From contig OZ244919.1 in the NCBI GenBank assembly GCA_965221845.1, forward strand, positions 3,968,001-4,032,000: a DNA stretch of 64,000 bases, written 5' to 3'. The notes beneath the pieces were generated by a model. That model was not told where the DNA came from and did not search any database. It was given only the letters and a program-made list of their open reading frames with translations. A program made the position numbers and the translations under genes. Positions 36,736 through 45,392 of the stretch are shown here, one piece after another. The stretch is from JAJEFO01 sp965221845 (GTDB taxonomy: Bacteria; Pseudomonadota; Alphaproteobacteria; Rhodobacterales; Rhodobacteraceae). Numbering within the stretch: position 1 is the first letter of the stretch; every line of letters begins with the position of its first letter.

Positions 36736-37139
36736 GCGGCCCGAGCAGCCCCTTCGAGACGATGCTCTCGATGAGCCGGGACTGGGCAAGGACCGTCAAT
36801 CCCGCGCTGGAATCCTTCGTGCCCACGGCCTTCGACTCGCTCTGGCCGACGATGCCCGGGGAGGTGCTGGAAGCCGTGATGGGCAGGACCTTCAACCCCG
36901 GCGGGCTGGACGCGAGGACCAGGCTTCTCCTGACCCTCTGCGCGCTGACGATGCTTGGCGCCCAGGCGGACGCCCAGATCCGGATGACCGTCCGTCACGC
37001 CGTCGCGGCCGGGGCCACGAAGCAGGAGATCGCGGAATCGATCGCTCTGACGGGCCTCTTCTGCGGCGTCCCCGCGATGTCGCGTGCGATGGAGCTGGCA
37101 AGTTCGGCGATGGGGTCCGGCGAGGAGGAGGGCGAATGA
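36732..37139 (+). CDS. carboxymuconolactone decarboxylase-like protein in the nuo operon
   Basis: A 135-aa helical protein with the CMD/AhpD fold pattern: GGLDARTRLLLTLCALTMLGAQ followed by MTVRHAVAAGATKQEIAESIALTGLFCGVPA. The AhpD-type redox CxxC is absent; only isolated cysteines remain, so peroxidase activity is unlikely. It overlaps nuoI at its start and nuoJ at its end by 4 bp each, so it is translated with complex I. I recall that a CMD-like gene is common between nuoI and nuoJ in Rhodobacterales; the role is unknown, perhaps assembly. Confidence 0.8.
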   Translation: MSGPSSPFETMLSMSRDWARTVNPALESFVPTAFDSLWPTMPGEVLEAVMGRTFNPGGLDARTRLLLTLCALTMLGAQADAQIRMTVRHAVAAGATKQEIAESIALTGLFCGVPAMSRAMELASSAMGSGEEEGE

Positions 37140-37750
37140 CGGCCCAGGCCCTCGCCTTCTACCTGTTTGCCGTCGCGTGCATTGCCGGGGGGGCCTTCAC
37201 GGTCCTGGCGCGGAACCCGGTCCGCGCGGTGCTCTGGCTGATCCTGTCCTTTCTCTCCGCAGCCGGGCTGTTCGTGCTTCTGGGCGCCGAGTTCGTCGCG
37301 ATGCTGCTGGTCATCGTCTACGTGGGCGCCGTGGCGGTGCTATTCCTCTTCGTCGTCATGATGCTGGACGTCGACTTCGCCGAGCTGAAGGCGGAGCTGG
37401 CGCGGCACATGCCGCTGGGACTCCTGATCGGCGTCGTGATCCTGATGCAGCTCGGCATGGCCCTCGGGACCTGGACCGCCGCCGAGGGCGCGGCCGTCGC
37501 CGACCGTCCGGACGCCGTCGCGGGCGGGGGATCGCACAACACCGAGGCGCTCGGGCGCGTTCTCTACGACAGGCACTTCCTGCCGTTCCATCTTGCGGGC
37601 CTGGTCCTTCTGGTGGCCATGGTGGGCGCGATCGTGCTGACGCTGCGCCACCGTGCGCACGTCAAGCGGCAGGACGTGGTCGGGCAGATGCACCGGGATC
37701 CCGCGGCGGCGGTCGAGCTGAAGGACGTGGCGCCGGGGCAGGGGCTGTGA
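37136..37750 (+). CDS. nuoJ: NADH-quinone oxidoreductase subunit J
   Basis: A 204-aa membrane subunit with five helices. It shows the NuoJ/ND6 pattern AVLWLILSFLSAAGLFVLLGAEFVAMLLVIVYVGAVAVLFLFVVMML split over helices 2 and 3, and a later GLVLLVAMVGAIVLTLRHR. The helix-3 region contains the pi-bulge glycine-rich stretch VYVGAV involved in proton coupling. It overlaps the CMD-like gene. Confidence 0.95.
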   Translation: MTAQALAFYLFAVACIAGGAFTVLARNPVRAVLWLILSFLSAAGLFVLLGAEFVAMLLVIVYVGAVAVLFLFVVMMLDVDFAELKAELARHMPLGLLIGVVILMQLGMALGTWTAAEGAAVADRPDAVAGGGSHNTEALGRVLYDRHFLPFHLAGLVLLVAMVGAIVLTLRHRAHVKRQDVVGQMHRDPAAAVELKDVAPGQGL

Positions 37751-37802
37751 CGCGCGCTCCGGCGGGCACGCGCGCCGCCGCACCGCGCCTTGCGAGGGAC
37801 GG

Positions 37803-38108
37803 ATGATCGGACTGGAACACTACCTCATCGTCGCGGCGGCGCTGTTCGTCACCGGCATCTTCGGCATCTTCCTGAACAGGAAGAACGTCATCATCCTCCT
37901 GATGTCCATCGAGCTGATGCTGCTGTCGGTCAACATCAACCTGGTCGCGTTCTCCGCCTACCAGGGCAATCTCGCCGGGCAGGTCTTCACGCTCTTCATC
38001 CTGACCGTCGCCGCCGCGGAGGCCGCCATCGGGCTCGCGATCCTCGTCTGCTTCTTCCGGAACCGCGGCACCATAGACGTCGAGGACGTCAACATGATGA
38101 AGGGGTGA
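37803..38108 (+). CDS. nuoK: NADH-quinone oxidoreductase subunit K
   Basis: A 101-aa three-helix subunit with the conserved SIELMLLSVNINLVAF segment (the membrane glutamate Glu near 36) and AAAEAAIGLAILVCFFRNRGT (second glutamate near 72). Both acidic residues take part in the proton path. It is the usual NuoK/ND4L length. It is followed closely by nuoL. Confidence 0.96.
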   Translation: MIGLEHYLIVAAALFVTGIFGIFLNRKNVIILLMSIELMLLSVNINLVAFSAYQGNLAGQVFTLFILTVAAAEAAIGLAILVCFFRNRGTIDVEDVNMMKG

Positions 38109-38115
38109 ACGCGTC

Positions 38116-40188
38116 ATGGAAACGATCATCCTCTTCGCCCCCCTGGTCGGCGCCCTGCTCTGCGGCCTTGGCTGGCGCGTCATGGGCGAGGCGGCCGCGC
38201 AGACGGTGGCGACAGCGCTGCTGTTCGTCGCATGCGCGCTGAGCTGGACGGTCTTTCTCGGGTTTGACGGCGAGACCCGGTTCGCTCACGTCCTTCCATG
38301 GATCGAGAGCGGGTCGCTCGCGGCGGACTGGGCGATCAGGCTCGACAGGCTGACCGCGATCATGCTCGTGGTGATCACGACCGTCTCCGCCCTGGTGCAC
38401 CTGTACAGCTTCGGCTACATGGCGCATGACGAGAACTTCGACGAAGAGGGGGAATCGTACCGCCCGCGCTTCTTCGCCTATCTCTCGTTCTTCACCTTCG
38501 CGATGCTTGCGCTGGTGACGGCGGACAACCTTGTCCAGATGTTCTTCGGATGGGAGGGCGTGGGCCTCGCCTCCTACCTGCTGATCGGCTTCTACTTCCG
38601 CAAGCCGAGCGCCAATGCCGCGGCGATCAAGGCGTTCGTCGTCAATCGCGTGGGCGATTTCGGGTTCGCGCTGGGCATCTTCGCGCTCTTCTTCATGGTC
38701 GACTCGGTCAGCTTCGCCGACGTGTTCGCGGCCGCCCCGGATCTCGCGGAAAGGGAGGTGGCCTTTCTCTGGACGACCTGGCCCGCGGTCGAGCTCGTCT
38801 GCTTCCTGCTCTTCGTGGGGGCGATGGGCAAGTCGGCGCAGTTCCTCCTCCACACGTGGCTGCCGGACGCGATGGAGGGCCCGACCCCGGTCTCCGCGCT
38901 GATCCATGCCGCGACGATGGTCACGGCGGGCGTCTTCCTGGTCTGCCGCATGTCGCCGCTGATGGAGTTCGCCGACTGGACGCAGGGCTTCGTGGTCTAC
39001 GTCGGGGCGGTCACGGCGCTCTTCGCGGCGAGCGTGGGCCTCGTGCAGAACGACATCAAGCGCGTGATCGCATACTCGACCTGCTCGCAGCTCGGCTACA
39101 TGTTCGTCGCGGCCGGGGTCGGCGCCTACAGCGTCGCGATGTTCCACCTGTTCACGCACGCGTTCTTCAAGGCGATGCTGTTTCTCGGGGCGGGCTCCGT
39201 CATCGCCGGGATGCATCACGAGCAGGACATGCGCAACTACGGCGGCCTCAGGACCAGGATGCCCCGGACGTTCTGGGCCATGACGGTCGGGACGCTGGCG
39301 ATAACCGGGGTCGGCATTCCGCTGACGGGGATCGGGTTCGCGGGATTCCTCTCGAAGGACGCGGTGATCGAGAGCGCCTTCGCGGGCGGCACGGACGCCG
39401 CCGCCTTCGCCTTCGGCGCGCTGGTCGTCGCGGCGGCGTTCACCAGCTTCTACAGCTGGCGGCTCCTTTTCATGACGTTCTTCGGCGCGCCGAGGGGCGA
39501 CATGCACGCACACGAGCATGTGCGCGAAAGCCCTGCCAGCATGACCGTGCCGCTGGGCGCCCTCGCGCTGGGAGCGGTGCTTGCCGGGATGGTCTGGCAC
39601 AAGCCGTTCTTCGGCAGCGAGCACGACGTCCGGGCGTGGTTCGGGATCGGCGCGGGCGAGCGGCACGCCCAGGTCCTGGCCGCCGGCACGGGCGATGCCG
39701 GCGGCGACGGCCACGGCGCCGGCGTGGCGGCAGTGCCTGGGCAGGGAGCGATATACATTGCGCCCGACAACCACGTGCTGCATGACGCGCACCACGTTCC
39801 GGCCTGGGTGAAGCTCGCGCCGTTCTTCGCGATGCTGGCCGGCTTCGCGCTCGCGTTCCTGTTCTATGCCCGGCGAACCGACCTGCCCGCGAGACTTGCC
39901 GCGAGCCAGGCGCCGCTGCACCGGTTTCTCCTGAACAAGTGGTATGTCGACGAGCTGTACGACCATGCGTTCGTCCGCCCCGCCAAGGCCGCCGGCCGCT
40001 TTCTCTGGCAGCGGGGGGACCGTGGCATGATCGACGGCGCCCTGAACGGCGTCGCGATGGGCGTCGTGCCCTTCCTGACGCGGCTCGCGGGACGGGCGCA
40101 GTCCGGGTACATCTTCACCTACGCGTTCTGGATGGTGCTCGGCATCCTCGCGCTCGTCACCTGGATGACCGTCGCGGGAGGACGATAG
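38116..40188 (+). CDS. nuoL: NADH-quinone oxidoreductase subunit L
   Basis: A 690-aa antiporter-like subunit at the far end of the membrane arm. The key residues of the proton channel sit in FFGWEGVGLASYLLIGFYFRKP, the lysine-bearing MGKSAQFLLHTWLPDAMEGPTPVSALIHAATMV and HLFTHAFFKAMLFLGAG. The C-terminal lateral helix follows a His- and Gly-rich insert around residues 510-555 (GERHAQVL, DGHGAG, HVLHDAHHVP). It lies 7 bp after nuoK. Confidence 0.96.
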   Translation: METIILFAPLVGALLCGLGWRVMGEAAAQTVATALLFVACALSWTVFLGFDGETRFAHVLPWIESGSLAADWAIRLDRLTAIMLVVITTVSALVHLYSFGYMAHDENFDEEGESYRPRFFAYLSFFTFAMLALVTADNLVQMFFGWEGVGLASYLLIGFYFRKPSANAAAIKAFVVNRVGDFGFALGIFALFFMVDSVSFADVFAAAPDLAEREVAFLWTTWPAVELVCFLLFVGAMGKSAQFLLHTWLPDAMEGPTPVSALIHAATMVTAGVFLVCRMSPLMEFADWTQGFVVYVGAVTALFAASVGLVQNDIKRVIAYSTCSQLGYMFVAAGVGAYSVAMFHLFTHAFFKAMLFLGAGSVIAGMHHEQDMRNYGGLRTRMPRTFWAMTVGTLAITGVGIPLTGIGFAGFLSKDAVIESAFAGGTDAAAFAFGALVVAAAFTSFYSWRLLFMTFFGAPRGDMHAHEHVRESPASMTVPLGALALGAVLAGMVWHKPFFGSEHDVRAWFGIGAGERHAQVLAAGTGDAGGDGHGAGVAAVPGQGAIYIAPDNHVLHDAHHVPAWVKLAPFFAMLAGFALAFLFYARRTDLPARLAASQAPLHRFLLNKWYVDELYDHAFVRPAKAAGRFLWQRGDRGMIDGALNGVAMGVVPFLTRLAGRAQSGYIFTYAFWMVLGILALVTWMTVAGGR

Positions 40189-40191
40189 GCG

Positions 40192-41748
40192 ATGCTCCTC
40201 GACAGCCTGCTTTCGATCATCACGTTCGTCCCGGCCATCGGCGCGGCGATCCTGGCGTTGTTCCTGCGCGGCGACGACGCGCCTGCAAGGCGGAACGCGA
40301 AGTGCGTCGCGCTGGCGGCAACCTGCACCTCGCTGCTTGCGTCGCTGATCCTCCTCGCGGCGTTCGATCCCGAGGAGACGGGATTCCAGTTCGTGGAGGA
40401 GCGGGCGTGGATCCTGGGCCTGACCTACAGGATGGGGGTCGACGGGCTTTCGGTGCTGTTCGTCATGCTGACGACGTTCCTGATGCCGATAACGATCCTC
40501 GCGTGCTGGGACGTGACGCATCGGGTGAAGGAGTACATGATCGCGTTCCTGGCGCTCGAGACGCTCATGCTGGGAGTCTTCTGCGCGCTGGATCTCGTGC
40601 TCTTCTACCTGTTCTTCGAGGGCGGCCTGATCCCGATGTTCCTGATCATCGGGATCTGGGGCGGCAAGGACCGCATCTATGCGGCGTTCAAGTTCTTCCT
40701 GTACACGTTCCTCGGCTCGGTCCTGATGCTGGTGGCGATGATCGCGATGTATGTCGACGCGGGCACGACGGACATCGCGGCGCTGCTGGGCCACGAGTTC
40801 GGGTCCGGGACCATGGAGATCGCGGGGCTTCACGTCCCGGGCGGCTTCCAGACGCTGCTCTGGCTTGCCTTCTTCGCGTCCTTCGCGGTGAAGATGCCGA
40901 TGTGGCCCGTGCACACCTGGCTGCCGGACGCGCATGTGCAGGCCCCGACCGCGGGATCGGTCGTCCTGGCGGCGATCCTGCTGAAGATGGGCGGCTACGG
41001 GTTCCTGCGCTTCAGCATCCCGATGTTCCCGGTCGCCTCCAGCCTCCTGTCGGACTTCGTGCTGTGGCTGAGCGCGATCGCGATCGTCTACACCTCCCTC
41101 GTCGCGCTGATGCAGGAGGACATCAAGAAGCTGATCGCGTACTCGTCCGTGGCCCACATGGGTTTCGTGACGGCGGGAATATTCTCCGCGACCCGGCAGG
41201 GCGTCGACGGGGCGATCTTCCAGATGCTGAGCCACGGGTTCATCTCGGGCGCGCTCTTCCTCTGCGTGGGCGTCGTCTACGACCGGATGCACACGCGCGC
41301 GATCGACGCCTACGGCGGCCTCGTCAACCGGATGCCGGTCTACGCTGCGGTCTTCATGCTCTTCACGATGGCGAATGTCGGCCTGCCCGGAACGTCCGGG
41401 TTCGTCGGCGAGTTCCTCACTCTCGCGGGCATGTTCCAGGCCAGCACGTGGGTGTGCGCCGTCGCGGCGACCGGCGTGATCCTGAGCGCGGCCTACGCGC
41501 TCTGGCTCTACAAGCGCGTGGTCATGGGAGAGCTGGCCAGGGAAGGCCTCAGGTCGATCACCGACATGAGCCGGCGGGAACAGGCGACCCTGGCGCCGCT
41601 TGCCGCGATGACCATCCTGCTCGGCGTGTATCCCAGCCTCGTCACGGACATCGTCGGCCCGTCTGTCGGGGCGCTCCTGGACGGCTACGGCGAGGCCGTT
41701 GCCCGGTACGGCGGCGCGACCCGGGTCGCCCTGGGCGGAGGCCAATGA
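40192..41748 (+). CDS. nuoM: NADH-quinone oxidoreductase subunit M
   Basis: A 518-aa antiporter-like subunit with 14 helices. Conserved channel segments are EGGLIPMFLIIGIWGG (membrane Glu), FFASFAVKMPMWPVHTWLPDAHVQAPTAGSV split across helix 7 (Lys), and AYSSVAHMGFVTAGIF and LSHGFISGALFL. It starts 3 bp after the nuoL stop and its own stop overlaps the nuoN start. Confidence 0.96.
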   Translation: MLLDSLLSIITFVPAIGAAILALFLRGDDAPARRNAKCVALAATCTSLLASLILLAAFDPEETGFQFVEERAWILGLTYRMGVDGLSVLFVMLTTFLMPITILACWDVTHRVKEYMIAFLALETLMLGVFCALDLVLFYLFFEGGLIPMFLIIGIWGGKDRIYAAFKFFLYTFLGSVLMLVAMIAMYVDAGTTDIAALLGHEFGSGTMEIAGLHVPGGFQTLLWLAFFASFAVKMPMWPVHTWLPDAHVQAPTAGSVVLAAILLKMGGYGFLRFSIPMFPVASSLLSDFVLWLSAIAIVYTSLVALMQEDIKKLIAYSSVAHMGFVTAGIFSATRQGVDGAIFQMLSHGFISGALFLCVGVVYDRMHTRAIDAYGGLVNRMPVYAAVFMLFTMANVGLPGTSGFVGEFLTLAGMFQASTWVCAVAATGVILSAAYALWLYKRVVMGELAREGLRSITDMSRREQATLAPLAAMTILLGVYPSLVTDIVGPSVGALLDGYGEAVARYGGATRVALGGGQ

Positions 41749-43184
41749 TGCAGGCGGGGGATCTTGCGGCCATCCTGCCGGAGATCGTGCTTTCGGTCTT
41801 CGCTATGGCCGGGCTCCTGGCGGGGGCCTACGGCGGCGGCGACCGCCTGGGGCCGGCGATGATCTGGGCGACCTCGGCGCTCCTGGCCGCGCTCGCGGCA
41901 TGGATCGGGTGGCAAGGGGCGGGCACGGCAACGGCCTTTGGCGGAACCTTCACCGACGACGCCTTCGCCCGGTTCGCGAAGGTCACGGTCCTGCTGGCGG
42001 CGGCCTCCGTCCTGCTGATGGGCAAGGGATACATGCAGCGGAGCGGCCTGGTCCGGTTCGAGTATCCGTTGCTGATCGCGCTGGCCGCGGTCGGCATGAT
42101 GGTCATGGTCTCGGCGAGCGACCTGATCGCGCTCTACATGGGCCTCGAGCTGCAGTCCCTCGCCCTTTACGTGGCGGCCGCGCTGCGCCGCGACAGCGCC
42201 AGGTCGACGGAGGCCGGCCTCAAGTATTTCGTCCTTGGCTCGCTGTCCTCGGGCCTCCTGCTCTTCGGCGCGTCCCTGGTGTACGGATTCGCGGGCACCA
42301 CGGGGTTCTCCGGGATCTTCGAGGCGGTCCAGGGCCGGACGCCGGCGGGGCTGCTGATCGGGCTGTCGCTCGTCATCGCGGGGCTGGCGTTCAAGGTCTC
42401 CGCGGCGCCGTTCCACATGTGGACGCCCGACGTGTACGAGGGCGCGCCCACCTCCGTCACCGCGTTCCTTGCCACGGCGCCGAAGATGGCGGCGATGGCG
42501 CTGCTCGCGCGGGTCGTCCACGACGCGTTCGGCGGCATCGTCGGCGACTGGCAGCAGATCCTCGCGGCACTTTCCGTCGCGTCGATGTTTCTCGGCGCCG
42601 TCGCGGCGATCGGGCAGCGCAACATCAAGCGCCTGATGGCCTATTCGTCGATCGCGCACATGGGGTTCGCGCTCATGGGGCTGGCGGCCGGCACGGCGAC
42701 CGGCGTCGAGGCGATGCTCGTCTACCTCGTGATCTACCTCGCGATGAACGTCGGGGCGTTCGCGTTCATTCTCTCGATGGAGAGGGACGGCGCGCCGGTG
42801 GCCGAGATCGCGGCGCTCTCGCTCTATTCGCGACGCAGCCCGACAAGAGCGCTGGCGATGCTCGCTCTCCTGTTCAGCCTCGCGGGGGTTCCGCCGCTTC
42901 TCGGCTTCTTCGCCAAGTACTCCGTTCTGCTGGCGGCAGTGGACGCAGGCCTCGCCTGGCTGGCCGTGCTCGGCGTCATCGCCAGCGTGATCGGGGCGTT
43001 CTACTATCTTCGCATCGTGTACATCATGTATTTCGGCGACGCGGAGAGCGAGCTTGACGCAGGCGGCCCGAGCGTGCTCGCGGGCTTTCTGGTCGCGTCC
43101 GCGGCGCTGATGGTCGCAGGCCTCTGGAACCTCGTTGGCATCGAGGGGCCGGCGGCGGCGGCCGCGTCGGCGCTGGTCCGCTAG
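41745..43184 (+). CDS. nuoN: NADH-quinone oxidoreductase subunit N
   Basis: A 479-aa antiporter-like subunit. ATG at 41745 overlaps the nuoM stop; a second ATG follows directly at 41748. Channel motifs include MGLELQSLALYVAAALRRDS, FKVSAAPFHMWTPDVYEGAPTSV (Lys) and MAYSSIAHMGFALMGLAAG. It is the last complex I gene of the run; birA follows after 75 bp, as in related genomes. Confidence 0.96.
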   Translation: MMQAGDLAAILPEIVLSVFAMAGLLAGAYGGGDRLGPAMIWATSALLAALAAWIGWQGAGTATAFGGTFTDDAFARFAKVTVLLAAASVLLMGKGYMQRSGLVRFEYPLLIALAAVGMMVMVSASDLIALYMGLELQSLALYVAAALRRDSARSTEAGLKYFVLGSLSSGLLLFGASLVYGFAGTTGFSGIFEAVQGRTPAGLLIGLSLVIAGLAFKVSAAPFHMWTPDVYEGAPTSVTAFLATAPKMAAMALLARVVHDAFGGIVGDWQQILAALSVASMFLGAVAAIGQRNIKRLMAYSSIAHMGFALMGLAAGTATGVEAMLVYLVIYLAMNVGAFAFILSMERDGAPVAEIAALSLYSRRSPTRALAMLALLFSLAGVPPLLGFFAKYSVLLAAVDAGLAWLAVLGVIASVIGAFYYLRIVYIMYFGDAESELDAGGPSVLAGFLVASAALMVAGLWNLVGIEGPAAAAASALVR

Positions 43185-43259
43185 AGGCGCCGCGTCCTGT
43201 CCGGCGCCGTTCCATCGGGCCATTCGCCTTCGGCGCGTGCGGCGCCCCGGGAGCGGGCA

Positions 43260-44006
43260 TTGGCAGCGACGCCGGCCTGGCCCGCCGGCGTTGGCCGCTT
43301 GGTCATGGACGAGGTCGACAGCACGATGTCGGAGGCGGCGCGTCGTGCCGGGGATCTCGATCGGCCGACATGGATCATGGCGCGGCGCCAGACGGCGGCG
43401 CGCGGCCGCCGGGGGCGGGCCTGGACCAGCCCGGCAGGCAGCTTCGCGGCAACGCTGGTCTGGCGGCCGGACGCAACGCCCGCGGAGGCCGCGCTGCGCA
43501 CGTTCACGGCCTCGAACGCGCTTTGCGCCGCGCTGGCCGACGTCGTTCCGAAGGCGCGGCTGTCGCTCAAGTGGCCGAACGACGTCCTGCTTTCCGGCGG
43601 CAAGGTGGCCGGCATCCTCCTCGAGAGTTCCGGCGCCGCGGAGCGGCTCGACTGGCTGGCGATAGGGTTCGGCGTCAACATTGCAGAAGCGCCGGAAGCC
43701 CTAGACGGCGGGCGGCTGCCGGCGGCCTGCCTCAGGGAGGCGGGCGCCTGCATCTCGGCCGACGACCTGCTGGCGCGCCTCGCCTGCGCCATGGCGGACG
43801 GCGAGGCGCTCCTCGAGCGGGAGGGTTTCGGGCCCGTCCGGGACGCCTGGCTCTCGCGGGCGGCGAGGCTTGGAGAGGTCATGACGGCGCGCACGGGAAA
43901 GACCGAGATCACGGGCGCCTTCGAGACCTTGAACGAGAGCGGCCAGCTTGTGCTCCGGACCTCGTCCGGCAGGGTCGCGATATCGGCTGGCGACGTCTTC
44001 TTCTGA
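43260..44006 (+). CDS. birA: biotin--[acetyl-CoA-carboxylase] ligase
   Basis: A 248-aa biotin protein ligase without the DNA-binding domain of enteric BirA. Motifs are VDSTMSEAARRA, the biotinyl-AMP loop ARRQTAARGRRGRAWTSPAGS (G-R-G-R-x-G class) and LSLKWPNDVLLSGGKVAGILLES. It attaches biotin to carboxylase subunits. The frame has no ATG near its beginning, and TTG 43260 with GGGAG before it is the likely start. In Rhodobacterales birA is usually followed directly by coaX and RNase J; here about 8.4 kb intervene. Confidence 0.93.
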   Translation: MAATPAWPAGVGRLVMDEVDSTMSEAARRAGDLDRPTWIMARRQTAARGRRGRAWTSPAGSFAATLVWRPDATPAEAALRTFTASNALCAALADVVPKARLSLKWPNDVLLSGGKVAGILLESSGAAERLDWLAIGFGVNIAEAPEALDGGRLPAACLREAGACISADDLLARLACAMADGEALLEREGFGPVRDAWLSRAARLGEVMTARTGKTEITGAFETLNESGQLVLRTSSGRVAISAGDVFF

Positions 44007-44166
44007 GCGGCTCCCCAACCTGGCGGAGGCTCGTCCGGACCCGGGCCGCCGGGAATCCGCCCGGCGGAACGCCGCGGACACGCGCGCCTCCGGTCGCCCG
44101 GCCGCGGACGCCCCGGCACGGGAACACGGCGTTGCCCCGCGCGTCCGCACCGAGCTGCCCGGCCGC

Positions 44167-44640
44167 ATGCAGGCCGTCAACCCGGAACGCCTCCAGGCCG
44201 CGCTCCTCCACAAGCCAGGCCCGGACCCCCGGCCAGCGCCGCGCGCACGGCGCCGGGCGCGCGACCGCTGGATCGGCTGGGACCGCGGCCTCCGGTCCGG
44301 CCGCCTGCATCTCGTCCCGGACAGCTCCCGGTTCCCGGCCCTGCCCGGCGCGCCGCGCAGCCCCGGCTCGCGCGTCCTGTCGCCGGTCGCCCGGCGCGTC
44401 GTCCGGGACCGGCCGGCCCGCTTCGGCCACGGGATCCTGCCGCTGGAGATCTTCGTGGACCGTTCGCGCTTTGCGGGCAGCTGTTACCGGGCGGCGAACT
44501 GGATGCCTTGGGTTTCACCAAAGGGTTCTCACGGCTTCCCGGCGCCGCGCCGCGCCGGACGCCGAACGGACAGCCCAAGGAGGTGTATGTGTATGATCCA
44601 TGTGGCGTGGCCGCCACGCGTCTGTCCGCGCCGGAGGATG
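44167..44640 (+). pseudogene. DruA-like DUF4338 protein relic, frameshifted
   Basis: One frame reads DRWIGWDRGLRSGRLHLVPDSSRFPAL, then PLEIFVDRSRFAGSCYRAANW up to about 44,500. A second frame continues with GFTKGFSRLPGA and GQPKEVYVYDPC to about 44,640. These are the landmark segments of DUF4338, the family of the Druantia protein DruA, also found next to or fused with ISAs1 transposases. The frameshift and a missing N-terminal part show decay. It directly precedes ISAs1-like sequence, as in the mobile druA-ISAs1 arrangement. Confidence 0.65.
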
Positions 44641-44659
44641 CGGTGGTGCCGGACGCGGT

Positions 44660-45233
44660 GCGCGCGCCGCCCGCCCGGGCTGCCACCCTGCATGCCATTC
44701 GCGCATTCTTCGAGGAAGCTGGGGATTTCCGCGCGGCGCGCCTTGCCGGACATCGCGGGGTTCGGCTTTCGCCGGATTCGGCATGCGGCTCGATGACGCG
44801 CAGAAAGAGGCCGTCGGCGCCTTCTGGAGTCCGGCACGGCAGCGCTGGACGGTGCCGACGGAGTCGAGCTTCCGCCATGTGTTCTCGAACCTGCCGCCCG
44901 ACATGCTGGACAAGGCGCTGCGGCGATGGGCAAGGTGTGTCGGCGATGGCGGCCCCGTCGCCATGGACGGAAAGGATGTCCGCGGCGCCTCAAGACAGCT
45001 GGCGGGCGATGAAAGGTCCATGACGGTCGCGGCGCTGGAACACGCCAGCGGCATCGTTCTCGGGCAAACCCGGATTCCCGCCGGAACCAACGAGATCGCG
45101 GCGGTGCGCAACCTCGCCCGCGACCTTGATCTCCGCGGCCGCACCATCACCGTTGACGCGATGCACAGCTACAGCGAGACCGCGCGGATCCTGCGGGACG
45201 AATGCGGCGCGGACCATGTCATGACCGCGCCGC
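44660..45233 (+). pseudogene. ISAs1-family transposase fragment
   Basis: An opening segment LHAIRAFFEEAGDFRAAR in one frame is followed, after a gap and frame change, by MRLDDAQKEAVGAFWSP, VPTESSFRHVFSNLPPD, the VAMDGKDVRGASR motif with the first catalytic Asp, TNEIAAVRNLARDLDL and TVDAMHSYSETARILRDECGADHVMTA with the second Asp. It stops where IS30-derived sequence begins at 45234, so the C-terminal part with the last acidic residue is missing. Not functional. Confidence 0.75.
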
Positions 45234-45375
45234 TTCCACTCTGAAGTGCAACATCAGCCAGCGAGGGGCGAAGCCCGACCGGAGGACGGCGGGCCGCGGA
45301 CAGCGGGCCGCGCCCGGCGTGGCTTGCAGCGTACCGGAAGTCCGGCTGCGCCTCCCGGTGAAGGGACCGCCGCCG
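45234..45375. mobile_element. rearranged fragment of an IS30 end
   Basis: It begins with the exact 20-bp IS30 terminal repeat (45234-45253, TTCCACTCTGAAGTGCAACA) and the adjoining CAGCCAGCGAGGGGCGAAGCCCGA. It then continues with IS30 tail sequence (GGCGGGCCGCGGACAGCG ... CCTCCCGGTGAAGGGACCGC) in the opposite orientation to that in the full copy at 20460-20535. An inversion at the GGGCGAAGCCC palindrome would explain this. The fragment truncates the ISAs1 transposase. GCGCCGCT immediately outside the repeat is identical at both loci, suggesting a target preference or a longer true end. Confidence 0.65.
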
Positions 45376-45392
45376 ATGCGCCCGGCCGGCCC

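Noticed and set aside
38089..41745. Very long minus-strand open frame opposite nuoL and nuoM
   Set aside because: Its translation is an Arg/Asp/His/Glu-rich low-complexity string typical of the antisense of GC-rich membrane genes. nuoL and nuoM are unmistakable on the other strand.
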